In this document: positions 21,529 through 32,057 of the stretch, piece by piece
How the letters are laid out: every line of letters begins with the position of its first letter
Numbering within the stretch: the first letter of the stretch is position 1
Source of the DNA: Sphingomonas sp. PAMC 26605
GTDB taxonomy: Bacteria; Pseudomonadota; Alphaproteobacteria; Sphingomonadales; Sphingomonadaceae
Direction of reading: 5' to 3'
Length of the DNA: 61,093 nucleotides
Assembly: GCF_000241485.1 (NCBI RefSeq)
Contig: NZ_JH584241.1
Span: 2,977,943 to 3,039,035, forward strand
Notes under the pieces: model-generated
Told to the model about the DNA's origin: nothing
The model's input: the letters and a program-made list of their open reading frames with translations, nothing else
Database searches by the model: none
Translations under genes and position numbers: made by a program

Positions 21529-22995
21529 CTACTCGTCCAGCCAGGTGACGCCGTCGCGCTCGGTGAGCGCGATCGCGGCGCTCGGGCCCCAGCTGCCCGA
21601 GGCATAGCTCTTGGGCTTCATGTCGTTCGCCACCCAGCCGGCGCGGATCGCGTCGATCCAGGTCCATTGCGCCTCGACCTCGTCGCGGCGCACGAACAGC
21701 GTCTGGTCGCCCTCGATCAGATCGAGCAGCAGCCGCTCGTACGCAATGCGGCGGCGCGTGCCGGCGAATTCCGAATCGAGGCTGAGGTTGAGCGGCACTT
21801 CGCGCAGGCGGATGCCATCGCGATCGAGCCCGGGCTCCTTCGCCATCACCAGCAGCTGGACATATTCCTCGGGCTGCAGCCGGATCACCAGGACGTTCGG
21901 CTGGAGCAATCCGCCACGGTTCGAGAACATCGAATGCGGGACGGGCTTGAACTGGATCGCGATCTCGCTGCGTCGCGTCGGCATGCGCTTGCCGGTGCGC
22001 AGGTAGAAGGGCACGCCCTGCCAGCGCCAATTATCGACATGCGCCTTGATCGCGACGAACGTCTCGGTGGTCGAGGGCTTGGTCAACTCGTCGATATAGC
22101 CCTTGACGATTTCGCCGCCGCTCGCGCCTGCGCCGTATTGGCCGGTGACGGTGTCGCGCGGCGCATCCTCGGGCGCAATCGTGCGCAGCGAGCGGAACAC
22201 CTTGGCCTTTTCGTCGCGGATCGCATTGCCGTCGAAGCGGGCCGGGGGCTCCATCGCGATCAGCGCGAGGAGCTGCAGCATGTGGTTGGCGACCATGTCG
22301 CGCAAAGCGCCCGCGCCATCGTAATAAGCGGCGCGCTCCTCCAGCCCGACGGTCTCGGAAATGGTGATCTGGACGTTGTCGATCCCGCGTGCATTCCACA
22401 CCGGCTCGAAGAACGAATTGCCGAAGCGCAGCGCGAGGATGTTCTGCACCGTCTCCTTGCCGAGATAGTGATCGATCCGGAAGGTGCGCTCCTCGGGAAA
22501 GGCGGTCGCGACGGTGTCGTTGATCTCGCGGCTCGATTCGAGATCGTAGCCGAGCGGCTTCTCGAGCCCGATCCGGACCGTCGGCCCGGCGAGCCCGGCC
22601 GATTCGAGCCCGCGAATCACCGGCTCGAACAGCGACGGCGCGGTCGACAGGAAGATCGCGAGACCGCCCGCCACGTCGCCGACCTTGGCCGAAAGATCCT
22701 TGTAATGCTCCATGTCGGTCGCATCGAGCGCCTGATACTGGACGCGCTCGAGGAACGATTTGATCGCCTTGGCGTCCATCCGGTCCTTGGGGACGAACTT
22801 CTCGAGCGCCTCCTTGGCGAACTTGCGATAGCTCTCGTCGCTATTCTCCGAGCGCGCGGTGCCGGTGATCGTCAGCCCTTCGGGCAACAGGCCGTCGGCG
22901 TGCAAGCCGTAGAGCGAGGGCAGCAACATGCGCTGGGCAAGATCGCCGGTCGCGCCGAACAGAAGGAGTTTGCCGACAGGCGTGCGGTTGGCCAT
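21529..22995 (-). CDS. zwf: Glucose-6-phosphate 1-dehydrogenase
   Basis: Zwf oxidises glucose-6-phosphate to the 6-phosphoglucono-lactone, generating NAD(P)H. Starting at MANRTPVGKLLLFGATGD (488 residues), the Rossmann motif FGATGDLAQRMLLPSLYGL and the active-site peptide RIDHYLGKETVQN are unmistakable, as are GLEKPLGYDLESS and FYLRTGKRM. An upstream in-frame ATG is possible but adds only ten unconserved residues. It starts 70 bases after the argC stop and heads the Entner-Doudoroff genes. Confidence 0.97.
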   Translation of the reverse strand: MANRTPVGKLLLFGATGDLAQRMLLPSLYGLHADGLLPEGLTITGTARSENSDESYRKFAKEALEKFVPKDRMDAKAIKSFLERVQYQALDATDMEHYKDLSAKVGDVAGGLAIFLSTAPSLFEPVIRGLESAGLAGPTVRIGLEKPLGYDLESSREINDTVATAFPEERTFRIDHYLGKETVQNILALRFGNSFFEPVWNARGIDNVQITISETVGLEERAAYYDGAGALRDMVANHMLQLLALIAMEPPARFDGNAIRDEKAKVFRSLRTIAPEDAPRDTVTGQYGAGASGGEIVKGYIDELTKPSTTETFVAIKAHVDNWRWQGVPFYLRTGKRMPTRRSEIAIQFKPVPHSMFSNRGGLLQPNVLVIRLQPEEYVQLLVMAKEPGLDRDGIRLREVPLNLSLDSEFAGTRRRIAYERLLLDLIEGDQTLFVRRDEVEAQWTWIDAIRAGWVANDMKPKSYASGSWGPSAAIALTERDGVTWLDE

Positions 22996-23065
22996 GCGAA
23001 TTCGAGCTCCTGGGGGAGGCCTCACCTAGGGAACGCCGCGCGCTTCGCCAAGGTGAAACCATAGA

Positions 23066-23995
23066 TTACACGGTCAGGCCGGAGAGCGGATCGAGCCCGG
23101 CCATGATATTGAGGTTCTGCACGGCGGCCCCCGCCGCCCCCTTGCCGAGATTGTCGAGCGTGGCGATCAGCCGTGCCTGGCCGATGTCGCTATTGCCGCA
23201 GACGCGCAGCGTCAGCCGGTCGGTGCCGGCATCGTCCTCGATCTGCACCGCGCCGACATCGCCGTCGGCGATGCGGATCAAGCCGCCCTCGGGATAGGCC
23301 TCGCGCAGCGCGGTCTCGCACGCGAGCAGCGTCGGCCGTCGCGGGAAACGGTACAGCGCAAGCGGCACCTCGACGATCATCCCGCGATAGGTGTTGGCGA
23401 CCGACGGCGTGAAGATTGGCGGATGTTCCAGCCGGGCATGCTTCTGCATCTCGGGGACATGCTTGTGTGCGAGGGCGAGCGCGTACGCACGCGACGCCGA
23501 TGGCGCGTTGGCGCCTTCATATTCCGCGATCATCGCCTTGCCGCCGCCCGAATAGCCCGACACCGCGTTGACGCTGATCCCCCAGTCGACCGGGACGAGC
23601 CCGGCGCGAATCAACGGGCGGAGCAAGGCGAGGAAGCCGGTCGGGTAGCAGCCCGGGTTCGACACGCGCTTCGCCTCGGCGATCGCGGCGGCCTGCCCGG
23701 GTTCGACCTCGGCGAAGCCATAGGTCCAGCCCTCGGCGACGCGGAACGCGGTCGAGGCGTCGATCACGCGGGTGCGGTCGTTGGCGATCAACGAGACTGC
23801 TTCGCGCGCGGCATCGTCGGGCAGGCACAGGATGACGAAGTCGCTGTCGTTGAGCGCTTCGGCGCGCGCCGCCGGGTCCTTGCGCCGCGCGTCGTCGAGC
23901 AGCACGATGTCGATATCACTGCGGTTGGCCAGCCGCTCGCGGATCTCGAGCCCGGTCGTGCCCGCCGCGCCGTCGATGAAGACCGAGACGCTCAT
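23066..23995 (-). CDS. argC: N-acetyl-gamma-glutamyl-phosphate reductase
   Basis: ArgC makes N-acetylglutamate semialdehyde in arginine synthesis. The 309 residues carry the Rossmann start SVFIDGAAGTTGLEIRERL, catalytic cysteine in SNPGCYPTGFLALLRPL, and SVNAVSGYSGGGKAMI. The missing insert and the short length fit the type 2 form of the enzyme. Its ATG overlaps the stop of the preceding SH3-domain gene by four bases. Confidence 0.95.
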   Translation of the reverse strand: MSVSVFIDGAAGTTGLEIRERLANRSDIDIVLLDDARRKDPAARAEALNDSDFVILCLPDDAAREAVSLIANDRTRVIDASTAFRVAEGWTYGFAEVEPGQAAAIAEAKRVSNPGCYPTGFLALLRPLIRAGLVPVDWGISVNAVSGYSGGGKAMIAEYEGANAPSASRAYALALAHKHVPEMQKHARLEHPPIFTPSVANTYRGMIVEVPLALYRFPRRPTLLACETALREAYPEGGLIRIADGDVGAVQIEDDAGTDRLTLRVCGNSDIGQARLIATLDNLGKGAAGAAVQNLNIMAGLDPLSGLTV

Positions 23996-24435
23996 TCCGT
24001 CGGCCAGGAAAGTGTATCAGCATCGACATAGCCGACCAGCCCGGCGCCGGGCGCTAGCCCCCAGGCGCGGCCTTTGACGAATTCGAGAACTTCGAAAACG
24101 TCGCCCGTCTTGAGATCGGTCAGCACGGCAGACTCCGGATCAGCGCCTTCGCGAAGGCCCGTAGCGCTGATCACGACGCGTTGCACGCACGAAGCGTAAT
24201 GCGGCGCGAAGACCCGGTCGGCGAGGCGGATGTCGGCGAGGTCGCGCCGCACCGCGTGCGTTCGCGGATCGAGCGCAACCGACTGGCCGGAAAGCGCGAA
24301 GCTCCTACGCGGCGGCGTGCCGGACGATCCGCTGACGCGCGGGTTGGGGCGTGGTGTCGCCGATAAATTGGCCGAAATCGTCAAGAAAACTTGCCCCCTC
24401 GGACGTGCGCGCAACAAAGATGTTGCGCTTGTCAT
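23992..24435 (-). CDS. SH3-domain protein, probable truncated NlpC/P60 hydrolase
   Basis: From about position 24303 the protein reads SFALSGQSVALDPRTHAVRR, then LADIRLADRVFAPHYASCVQ, and ends in an SH3-like module (LTDLKTGDVFEVLEF, WGLAPGAGLVGYVDADTL). This is the N-terminal part of the sphingomonad NlpC/P60 proteins that normally follow this MarR gene, but the catalytic Cys/His domain is absent and the frame stops at argC. No ATG or GTG lies near the conserved start; the ATG used here or a TTG at 24384 would both overlap marR heavily. It could be a stand-alone SH3 protein or a decaying gene. Confidence 0.6.
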   Translation of the reverse strand: MTSATSLLRARPRGQVFLTISANLSATPRPNPRVSGSSGTPPRRSFALSGQSVALDPRTHAVRRDLADIRLADRVFAPHYASCVQRVVISATGLREGADPESAVLTDLKTGDVFEVLEFVKGRAWGLAPGAGLVGYVDADTLSWPTE

Positions 24436-24733
24436 TGTCGTCCCGTTGGCGGCGCAGATAGCCCAGGGTGCCAAGCCTGTTCAAGGCGCGCGTGACGACA
24501 GGCTTGGAGACGTTGAGCATCGCCGCCAATCCGCGCACGGTATGCGGCCCCGGTTTGAGATATACCACCAGCAGCAGCGCCATCTGGCGATTGGTCAGAT
24601 CAGGTTCACCCGACCGGACGTAATCGACCAGGGTATGCATCCAGTCGGCAAGCGCATGATCTGTCTGTATCGCCACAGCTAGTGTCCGCAAATTACTCGG
24701 CAACCCCCACCAGCGGGGATATTCCTGGTCCAC
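24305..24733 (-). CDS. MarR-family transcriptional regulator
   Basis: A 142-residue winged-helix regulator starting from GTG (MDQEYPRWWGLPSNLRTLAV). The helix-turn-helix is PDLTNRQMALLLVVYLKPG with HTVRGLAAMLNVSKPVVTRA, and the wing is LGYLRRQRDDNDKRNIFVA. This subgroup is habitually found in front of NlpC/P60 genes in sphingomonads, suggesting a link to wall hydrolysis, but its ligand is unknown. It is divergent from secG with about 150 bases between them. Confidence 0.9.
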   Translation of the reverse strand: MDQEYPRWWGLPSNLRTLAVAIQTDHALADWMHTLVDYVRSGEPDLTNRQMALLLVVYLKPGPHTVRGLAAMLNVSKPVVTRALNRLGTLGYLRRQRDDNDKRNIFVARTSEGASFLDDFGQFIGDTTPQPARQRIVRHAAA

Positions 24734-24887
24734 TAACGTTCCGGGAAGCCACAGGTTTCAGTTCGATCGCGAAATGTGACGGGTTGGTTGCGATGACGGT
24801 CGTTGCGCGCGCGGTTGATCGCGGGGGCGACCTCGCCTATGTGCCCGGCATCGCTGTCAAAGCGCCCCCAAGGAATCAGCCCGCTTC

Positions 24888-25292
24888 ATGTTTCTGTTCC
24901 AGTTTCTCCTCGTGGTCCATTTCGTCGTCGCCCTCGGGCTGGTGACGGTCGTCCTGATGCAGCGCTCGGAGGGCGGCGGGCTCGGCATGGGCGGCAGCCC
25001 GGCGGGGCTGATGTCGGCCCGCGGCGCGGCGGACTTCCTCACGCGCGCGACCTCGATCCTCGGTGGGCTGTTTATCGCACTCAGCATCCTGCTCGCGGTG
25101 CTCGCCGCGCAGGGCAAGTCGGTCAAGGTCGATGCCAGCGCCAAGCCCGCTGCGGTGACCGCGCCGGTCCAGGCGCCGGTTGCGCCGGGTGATCCCAACG
25201 TGCCGTTCGCCTCGGGCGCCCGCAGCGCGCTTCAGACTGCGCCCAACAGCACGGCGCCGGCGAGCAACGGCTCGGTTCCGCTCGCGCAGTAA
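24888..25292 (+). CDS. secG: Protein translocase subunit SecG
   Basis: SecG is the accessory subunit of the SecYEG channel. Two membrane segments are visible (FLFQFLLVVHFVVALGLVTV and ATSILGGLFIALSILLAVLA), with the conserved cytoplasmic loop LMQRSEGGGLGMGGSPAGL and RGAADFLTRAT. The 134 residues end in a Pro/Ala-rich tail typical of alphaproteobacteria. It precedes pyrG, a common arrangement in this class. Confidence 0.95.
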   Translation: MFLFQFLLVVHFVVALGLVTVVLMQRSEGGGLGMGGSPAGLMSARGAADFLTRATSILGGLFIALSILLAVLAAQGKSVKVDASAKPAAVTAPVQAPVAPGDPNVPFASGARSALQTAPNSTAPASNGSVPLAQ

Positions 25293-25398
25293 CGCGCTCG
25301 GCCTGATCGCGCGCGGCTCTTTCGGTCGCGCTTATCCTTCCTTTTACGGAGTCGCGCGCTTGCCGCGCCACCCGTTTTGACGCTAGGCCTTTTCTCCC

Positions 25399-27033
<1,635 letters not shown>

Positions 27034-27057
27034 GGCGAAGGTCGGGGTGAACGCGCT

Positions 27058-28206
27058 TCACCCCTGATCGACGAACGCCTCGACCGCGCCGAACAGCACC
27101 GCCAGCGCCTCGCGCTCGGGCGGCGTCAACTCCGGTCGCCAGATCTCGAACAGCAGGACCACGCGCGTCGTCGTCCCGCGATTCCACGCTTCATGTTCGA
27201 TCGAATCGTCGAACACCAGCGCTTCCCCGACGCGCCAGGCGCGCGTCTCCGCCCCGACACGCAGCGCGCAGTCGGGCGGGGCGATCAGCGGCAGATGGAC
27301 GATCAGCCGGGTATTGAGCATCCCGTGATGCGGGGTGATGTGCGTGCCGGGCTTGAGCAGCGAGAACAATGCCATCGGCGCACGCTGCGCGATCAGCGGC
27401 ATGGGTGTCTGCCCGAGCGCCGCCATCGTCGCGGGGCAGCGGTCTGCATTGCCCGCGACGGGGGCGCCCGCGCGGAGCAAATGAAACGCGCCCCAGCGTG
27501 GATCGTCGCGGAGCGGATTGGGCGGGGGCGGGCGGTCGAGGGGTGTTGCGACATAGGGCGGAAATCCGCCATCTGCGGCCAGTACCGCGCGCAGCTCGCC
27601 GAGAATGTCGCCGGTCGCGGCTTCGAGCGCTGGAAGCCACGCGAACTCGGCTCGCTCGAAAAAGGCGCGTTGCGGCAGGCCGGGAAAGTAGAAGCTCGAC
27701 GGTCGCTGGACGAAGATTTCGGTCTGACCGGTCAGCAGGTCGATCGCGTGCTGGACCCGGCGGTGCGCCTCGCCCAGCCGGATGCCGCTCGCGGCGAGGT
27801 GATCGTGGAGAAACGCTCCATAGTCGCGCGACGTGGCGGCGACGACCGCGCCCACGCGGTCGAGATCGGCTTGGAGTTCGGGCGGTAGCGAGGCGCGCTG
27901 TGCTGCAGCGTTGACGAGCGCGGCTTGGTAATAGGCCGCAGCCCCGCGCTGGTCGGTGCGGGCGACGATGTCGCCCGTCATGATCAGCGCCGGGATATGA
28001 TCGGGCTGGAGCGCCAGCAGCCGCTGCAGCACGCCGCGCGCCGCGTGTTCGTCGCCCAGCGCGCCACACGCAAAGGCCAGCGGAAAAAGCGCGCGCGGAT
28101 CGTCTTCGATCGCGGTGAGCAACGCCCGCCCGCGCGTCGCATCGCCGCGGCGCAGCGCCGCGATGCCTTCGTCGAGATAGCGCTCGACCGGCGGGGTGGA
28201 TGCCAT
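27058..28206 (-). CDS. TPR plus aspartyl/asparaginyl beta-hydroxylase domain protein
   Basis: The N-terminal 130 residues have tetratricopeptide-like helices (RGDATRGRALLTAIEDDPRA, VLQRLLALQPDHIPALIMTG). The C-terminal domain carries LLKPGTHITPHHGMLNTRLI, VGEALVFDDSIEHEAWN and TRVVLLFEIWRPEL, the histidine/acid/arginine pattern of the AspH-like Fe(II)/2-oxoglutarate oxygenases. Relatives hydroxylate Asp/Asn in proteins or modify lipid A, so the substrate here cannot be named. It is 382 residues long and faces pyrG. Confidence 0.88.
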   Translation of the reverse strand: MASTPPVERYLDEGIAALRRGDATRGRALLTAIEDDPRALFPLAFACGALGDEHAARGVLQRLLALQPDHIPALIMTGDIVARTDQRGAAAYYQAALVNAAAQRASLPPELQADLDRVGAVVAATSRDYGAFLHDHLAASGIRLGEAHRRVQHAIDLLTGQTEIFVQRPSSFYFPGLPQRAFFERAEFAWLPALEAATGDILGELRAVLAADGGFPPYVATPLDRPPPPNPLRDDPRWGAFHLLRAGAPVAGNADRCPATMAALGQTPMPLIAQRAPMALFSLLKPGTHITPHHGMLNTRLIVHLPLIAPPDCALRVGAETRAWRVGEALVFDDSIEHEAWNRGTTTRVVLLFEIWRPELTPPEREALAVLFGAVEAFVDQG

Positions 28207-28306
28207 CAGATCGTACCGCGCAATCGGGGCAGCATGGCGGGGCGCTCCTGCTAGGCCGGGTTCGGCCTTAACAGGCTAGCAGGCCGGGACCGATCCGCAA
28301 CCGACC

Positions 28307-28343
28307 AAAATAAGGACGGCGCCGGGATCGCTCCCGACGCCGC
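28307..28343 (-). terminator. Intrinsic terminator after hsp20
   Basis: On the minus strand GGCGGCGTCGGGAGC folds against GATCCCGGCGCCGTCC with a short loop and is followed by TTATTTTGG. It lies about 20 bases past the hsp20 stop. Confidence 0.85.
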
Positions 28344-28362
28344 CATCTTACCCTCGAGTGGC

Positions 28363-28833
28363 TTACGCCGCCTTGGCGGTATCCGCCGCCTCGACCGCGA
28401 CCAGCGGGGTGCCGGTCTTGATCGCGATGCTCTTGGGCTTCATCGCTTCGGGCACTTCGCGGAGCAGGTCGATCACCAGCAGGCCGTCGTTGAGCCGGGC
28501 GTCCTCGACCCGCACGAAGTCGGCGAGTTCGAAGCGGCGCTCGAAGCTGCGATTGGCGATGCCGATGTGGAGGAACGCTGCAGAGGCGTCATCCTGCGCG
28601 TCCTTGCGGCCCTTCACCTGCAGCAGGTTCTGCTGCGCGGTGATCTCGATGTCGTCGCGACCGAAGCCGGCAACGGCGAGCGTGATGCGATAGCGGTCGC
28701 CGTCGAGTCGCTCGAGATTGAAGGGCGGATAATTGTCGGCGCTCGCCTGGCGCGCATTGGCCTCGAGCATGTCGAACAGCCGGTCGAAGCCGACGGTCGA
28801 GCGGCGATAGGGGGTCAGATCGAACGTACGCAT
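28363..28833 (-). CDS. Small heat-shock protein Hsp20
   Basis: A 156-residue alpha-crystallin-type holdase of the IbpA class. The domain is bracketed by YPPFNLERLDGDRYRITLAV and LNDGLLVIDLLREVPEAMKP, with AGFGRDDIEITAQQNLLQVK in the middle and the IANRSFERRFELADFV strand region. The N-terminal LTPYRRSTVGFDRLFDML matches IbpA proteins. Its leader has a ROSE-like thermometer and a heat-shock-type promoter, and it has its own terminator, so it is a single-gene heat-inducible unit. Confidence 0.96.
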   Translation of the reverse strand: MRTFDLTPYRRSTVGFDRLFDMLEANARQASADNYPPFNLERLDGDRYRITLAVAGFGRDDIEITAQQNLLQVKGRKDAQDDASAAFLHIGIANRSFERRFELADFVRVEDARLNDGLLVIDLLREVPEAMKPKSIAIKTGTPLVAVEAADTAKAA

Positions 28834-28925
28834 GGCTAACTCCTTCGATAAAGCGAGTGTCGTTTACCTCGAGCCAGGTCCGCTGCTGCGCGACCTGCCC
28901 GGTGCGGCCTCCAACCGAGCACCGC
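28834..28925 (-). promoter_or_regulatory. ROSE-type RNA thermometer in the hsp20 leader
   Basis: Directly before the hsp20 start the minus strand reads CTCGCTTTATCGAAGGAG. CTC-CTT pairs with AAGGAG, masking the ribosome site and leaving an unpaired G, which is the U(U/C)GCU-versus-AGGA arrangement diagnostic of ROSE elements. Two further hairpins precede it (AGGTC/GACCT near 28876-28896 and GGTGC/GCACC near 28901-28923), the usual multi-stem layout. Heating should open the last stem. The fold is seen; the function is inferred from the family. Confidence 0.75.
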
Positions 28926-28930
28926 ACGCG

Positions 28931-28962
28931 ATAAATCTGGTTCGCCGCGATCGAGGTTCAAG
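28931..28962 (-). promoter_or_regulatory. Candidate sigma-32 promoter of hsp20
   Basis: The minus strand shows CTTGAA, a 16-base spacer, then CCAGATTTAT. This resembles the heat-shock consensus CTTGAA and CCCCATNT. It lies just upstream of the thermometer stems, giving a leader of about 90-100 bases. Confidence 0.5.
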
Positions 28963-29096
28963 AGGGGTTGACGCCAAATTTCGCCGTCCGGCTAAAGCGC
29001 ATCTATCCCCGCCCCAAGAAGGAGGGTGAGTGATACTCCCCGCAATTGGTGGGCATATGCATTCGACTCGGGAACAACCCGATACAGGGGACCTTC

Positions 29097-31568
29097 ATGC
29101 TCGCTTCCTTTCCGGCCTTGCTGCTCGCTTCGTCCGCGCTGGGAGGCCCCGCCGTCGTCACCGATCCACCGGTCGCGGCCCCCGCGCAACCGCAGGCCGC
29201 GGCGCTAGCCCAGAGCGAGAACAGCGGCGACATCCTCGTCACCGCGCGCCGTCGCGCCGAGACGCAGCAGACCGTGCCGATCGCGCTGTCGGTGCTGACC
29301 GGCAAGTCGCTCGCCGAAAGCGGGGCGTTCAACGTCAACCGGCTCCAGCAACAAGTCCCTTCGCTGCAATTCTATTCGAGCAACCCGCGCAACTCGGCGA
29401 TCAACATCCGCGGGCTCGGCGCGCCGTTCGGGCTGACCAATGACGGGATCGAGCAGGGCGTCGGCTTCTATATCGACGGCGTCTATATCGGACGCGTCGG
29501 CGCGGCGACCTTCGACTTCATCGATGTCGACCGGGTCGAGGTGCTGCGCGGGCCGCAGGGCACGCTCTACGGCAAGAACACCACCTCGGGCGCGCTCAAT
29601 ATCACCACGCGGGCGCCGAGCTTCACCCCCGAGGTGCGCGCCGAGGCGAGCGTCGGCAATTACAATTTCGGCCAGCTCAAGACGTCGGTGTCGGGACCGA
29701 TCACCGACACGCTCGCGATCCGCCTGTCGACCTCGGCGACGACGCGCGACGGCACGATCTATGACGTGACGAGCAAGACCGACCTCCACCGTCAACGCAA
29801 TATCGGCTTCCGCGGGCAGGCGCTGTACAAGCCGACCGACACGCTGAGCCTGACGCTGTCGGGCGATTTCAACGTGCAGAACCCGCTGTGCTGCGCCCAA
29901 TATTACGCGCGCGTCGGCACCACGCAGCGCGCGGCGAACCGGCAATATCCCGCGCTCGCCGCAGCGTTCGGCTATCGCCCGCCGAGCACCAATCCGTTCG
30001 ACCGCGTCACCGATCTCGACGCCAGCATCAACTCGCGCCAGGAAGTCGGCGGCGCCTCGCTCGTCGCCAATTGGGATCTCGGGCCCGCGACGCTCACCTC
30101 GGTCAGCGCGTGGCGCTATTGGGACTGGCAGCCCGCCAACGACCGCGATTTCATCGGTCTGCCGATCACCACCGTGTCGCAGAACCCGTCGCAGCAGGAA
30201 CAGCTCTCGCAGGAATTCCGGCTTGCCTCGAACGGCAAGAACCGGCTCGATTATACCGTCGGCGCCTTCCTGTTCCACCAGACGATCAACACCCAGGGCT
30301 CGCAGGTACAGGGCTCGGCGGCGAGCCGCTTCCTGCTGTCGGGCACCGACGCCAACAATCCCAATGTGCTCAACGGGCTGACCTCGACCAACACGATCGC
30401 GTTCGACAACACCAGCTTCGCGGTGTTCGGCAAGCTCAACTGGGCACTGACCGACAAATTCCACGTCCAGCCGGGCCTGCGCGTCAATTACGACCGCAAG
30501 TCGGGGACGTACGATGCCGTCGTCAGCATCGCCAACAGCCAGTACAATTTCGTCGCGACCGGCGCGAACGTCGCCTCGCTGCTCGCCGCCACCCCGGCAG
30601 GGGCGGCGCGCACGACCTTCCAGAACCAGATCAACACGCTTGCCCCGCAGCATTACAGTCCGCGCTTCAGCGCGTGGAACGTCTCGGGCGATCTCACGCT
30701 GTCCTACGATTTCGCCTCGGACGTGCACGGCTACGCCACTTATGCGCGCAGCTTCAAATCGGGCGGGATCAACTTGTCGGGTCTGCCGCTTAATGCAACG
30801 AGCACCGGAGTCGATCTGACGACGCAGACCGTCAAGCCCGAGAACGTCAATGCCTATGAGATCGGCCTCAAGACGCAGTTCCTCGATCGCCGCCTGACGC
30901 TCAACCTCGCGGGCTTCTGGACCGACATCAAGGATTACCAGGCGACCGTGAACAACAACGCGATCAACGTGATTCGCGGCTATCTCGCCAATGCCGGCAA
31001 GGTCCGCTCGCGCGGGTTCGAGTTCGATTCGAGCTTCCGCCCGAGTCGGCGCTTCTCGGTCTATGCCAATGGCGCCTTTACCGACGCCAAATATGTCGAT
31101 TTCAAGAACGCGCCGTGCCCGCCCGAACTGACCGGCGGGAGCGCCGCCAGCGCAACCAGCCCGGCAACCGCGGCCGGCGTGGCAGGCGGGGTCAGCCCGG
31201 CGGCGTGCGACATTTCGGGGCAGCGGCTGCCGGGGATCTCGAAATGGTCCTTCTCCTACGGCGGCGAATATGCCGTGCCGGTCGGCGGATCGGGCGGGCA
31301 GGTGTATCTTGGCTATGACGGCAGCTATCGTTCGCGTTTCTCGTCGAACCCGTCCCCCTCGGCCTATACCTATATCGACGGCTATGCGCTTTCGAGCTTC
31401 CGGCTCGGCTATCGCAAGAAGGATTTCAACGTCTACGCGTGGGTGCGCAACGCGTTTAACCAGAACTATTTCGAACTGCTCTCGACGCAGTCAGGAAGCA
31501 CCGGGCTGATCGTCGGCCAGCCGGGCGATCCCAGGACGTTCGGGGGGACGATCTCCAAGACGTTCTGA
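29097..31568 (+). CDS. TonB-dependent outer-membrane receptor
   Basis: An 823-residue receptor for energy-coupled uptake across the outer membrane; the substrate is unknown. I start at MLASFPALLLASSALGGPAV, a signal peptide preceded by AGGGGACC, rather than an ATG 51 bases earlier. A TonB-box-like DILVTARRR is followed by the plug domain (NIRGLGAPFGLTNDGIEQGV, DRVEVLRGPQGTLYGKNTTS) and a beta barrel ending in the aromatic terminus GGTISKTF. The layout resembles the many sphingomonad receptors for sugars or aromatic compounds. It stands alone between hsp20 and a repeat. Confidence 0.95.
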   Translation: MLASFPALLLASSALGGPAVVTDPPVAAPAQPQAAALAQSENSGDILVTARRRAETQQTVPIALSVLTGKSLAESGAFNVNRLQQQVPSLQFYSSNPRNSAINIRGLGAPFGLTNDGIEQGVGFYIDGVYIGRVGAATFDFIDVDRVEVLRGPQGTLYGKNTTSGALNITTRAPSFTPEVRAEASVGNYNFGQLKTSVSGPITDTLAIRLSTSATTRDGTIYDVTSKTDLHRQRNIGFRGQALYKPTDTLSLTLSGDFNVQNPLCCAQYYARVGTTQRAANRQYPALAAAFGYRPPSTNPFDRVTDLDASINSRQEVGGASLVANWDLGPATLTSVSAWRYWDWQPANDRDFIGLPITTVSQNPSQQEQLSQEFRLASNGKNRLDYTVGAFLFHQTINTQGSQVQGSAASRFLLSGTDANNPNVLNGLTSTNTIAFDNTSFAVFGKLNWALTDKFHVQPGLRVNYDRKSGTYDAVVSIANSQYNFVATGANVASLLAATPAGAARTTFQNQINTLAPQHYSPRFSAWNVSGDLTLSYDFASDVHGYATYARSFKSGGINLSGLPLNATSTGVDLTTQTVKPENVNAYEIGLKTQFLDRRLTLNLAGFWTDIKDYQATVNNNAINVIRGYLANAGKVRSRGFEFDSSFRPSRRFSVYANGAFTDAKYVDFKNAPCPPELTGGSAASATSPATAAGVAGGVSPAACDISGQRLPGISKWSFSYGGEYAVPVGGSGGQVYLGYDGSYRSRFSSNPSPSAYTYIDGYALSSFRLGYRKKDFNVYAWVRNAFNQNYFELLSTQSGSTGLIVGQPGDPRTFGGTISKTF

Positions 31569-31573
31569 CGCTG

Positions 31574-31659
31574 CGTCGCCCCGGCGGAGGCCGGGGCCGT
31601 TGGAGGCATGTCCGGTGGGTGCCACACTCGCAGCGGCCCCGGCCTGCGCCGGGGCGACG
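31574..31659. repeat. Paired palindromic element after the TonB receptor gene
   Basis: The left arm CGTCGCCCCGGCGGAGGCCG and the right arm CGGCCTGCGCCGGGGCGACG are inverted copies around a 35-base spacer. It begins six bases after the stop codon and could serve as its terminator. Confidence 0.85.
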
Positions 31660-32057
31660 GATGGGGGAGCGCCGGTCGGCAAAGCCGCCGTCGGACGGGT
31701 TCGCCTGAAGAGGCGACCCGCCGTCCGGTTTGGGCGATCCGCTTTGCGCATCGGCGCGTGGCGCACGCGCCTTCGCCCAAATGCAAACGTCCGGGCCGTT
31801 TCCGACCCGGACGCCTGCGTGACGATCGCTCGTCAGCCCCCATTTCGACCTCCGCTGCCAGCCCTGCGGCGGCGCTGAAGGCCAGTCCCCGAACCACGGC
31901 CGTTGCCTGTGTGTCAGTGACAAAAGCGTTACGAGCGCGTCGGGTGCTTGTCATCGGGAATGTGGCCGCGCCGTACCGATTGCGGCGCCGCTGTGGCGCT
32001 TGCGCAACAGGGGGGTAACAGTTGCCAGCAGGGGAGGTCGGCCGTAGAGCGAGCGCC
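31660..32057. other. Intergenic stretch without a gene
   Basis: No convincing reading frame lies here on either strand. I see short hairpins only, for example GTCCGGG/CCCGGAC near 31790-31815 and GGCGGGTC/GACCCGCC near 31695-31720. The 3' end should carry the lolC promoter, but no clear -35/-10 pair stands out. Confidence 0.6.
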
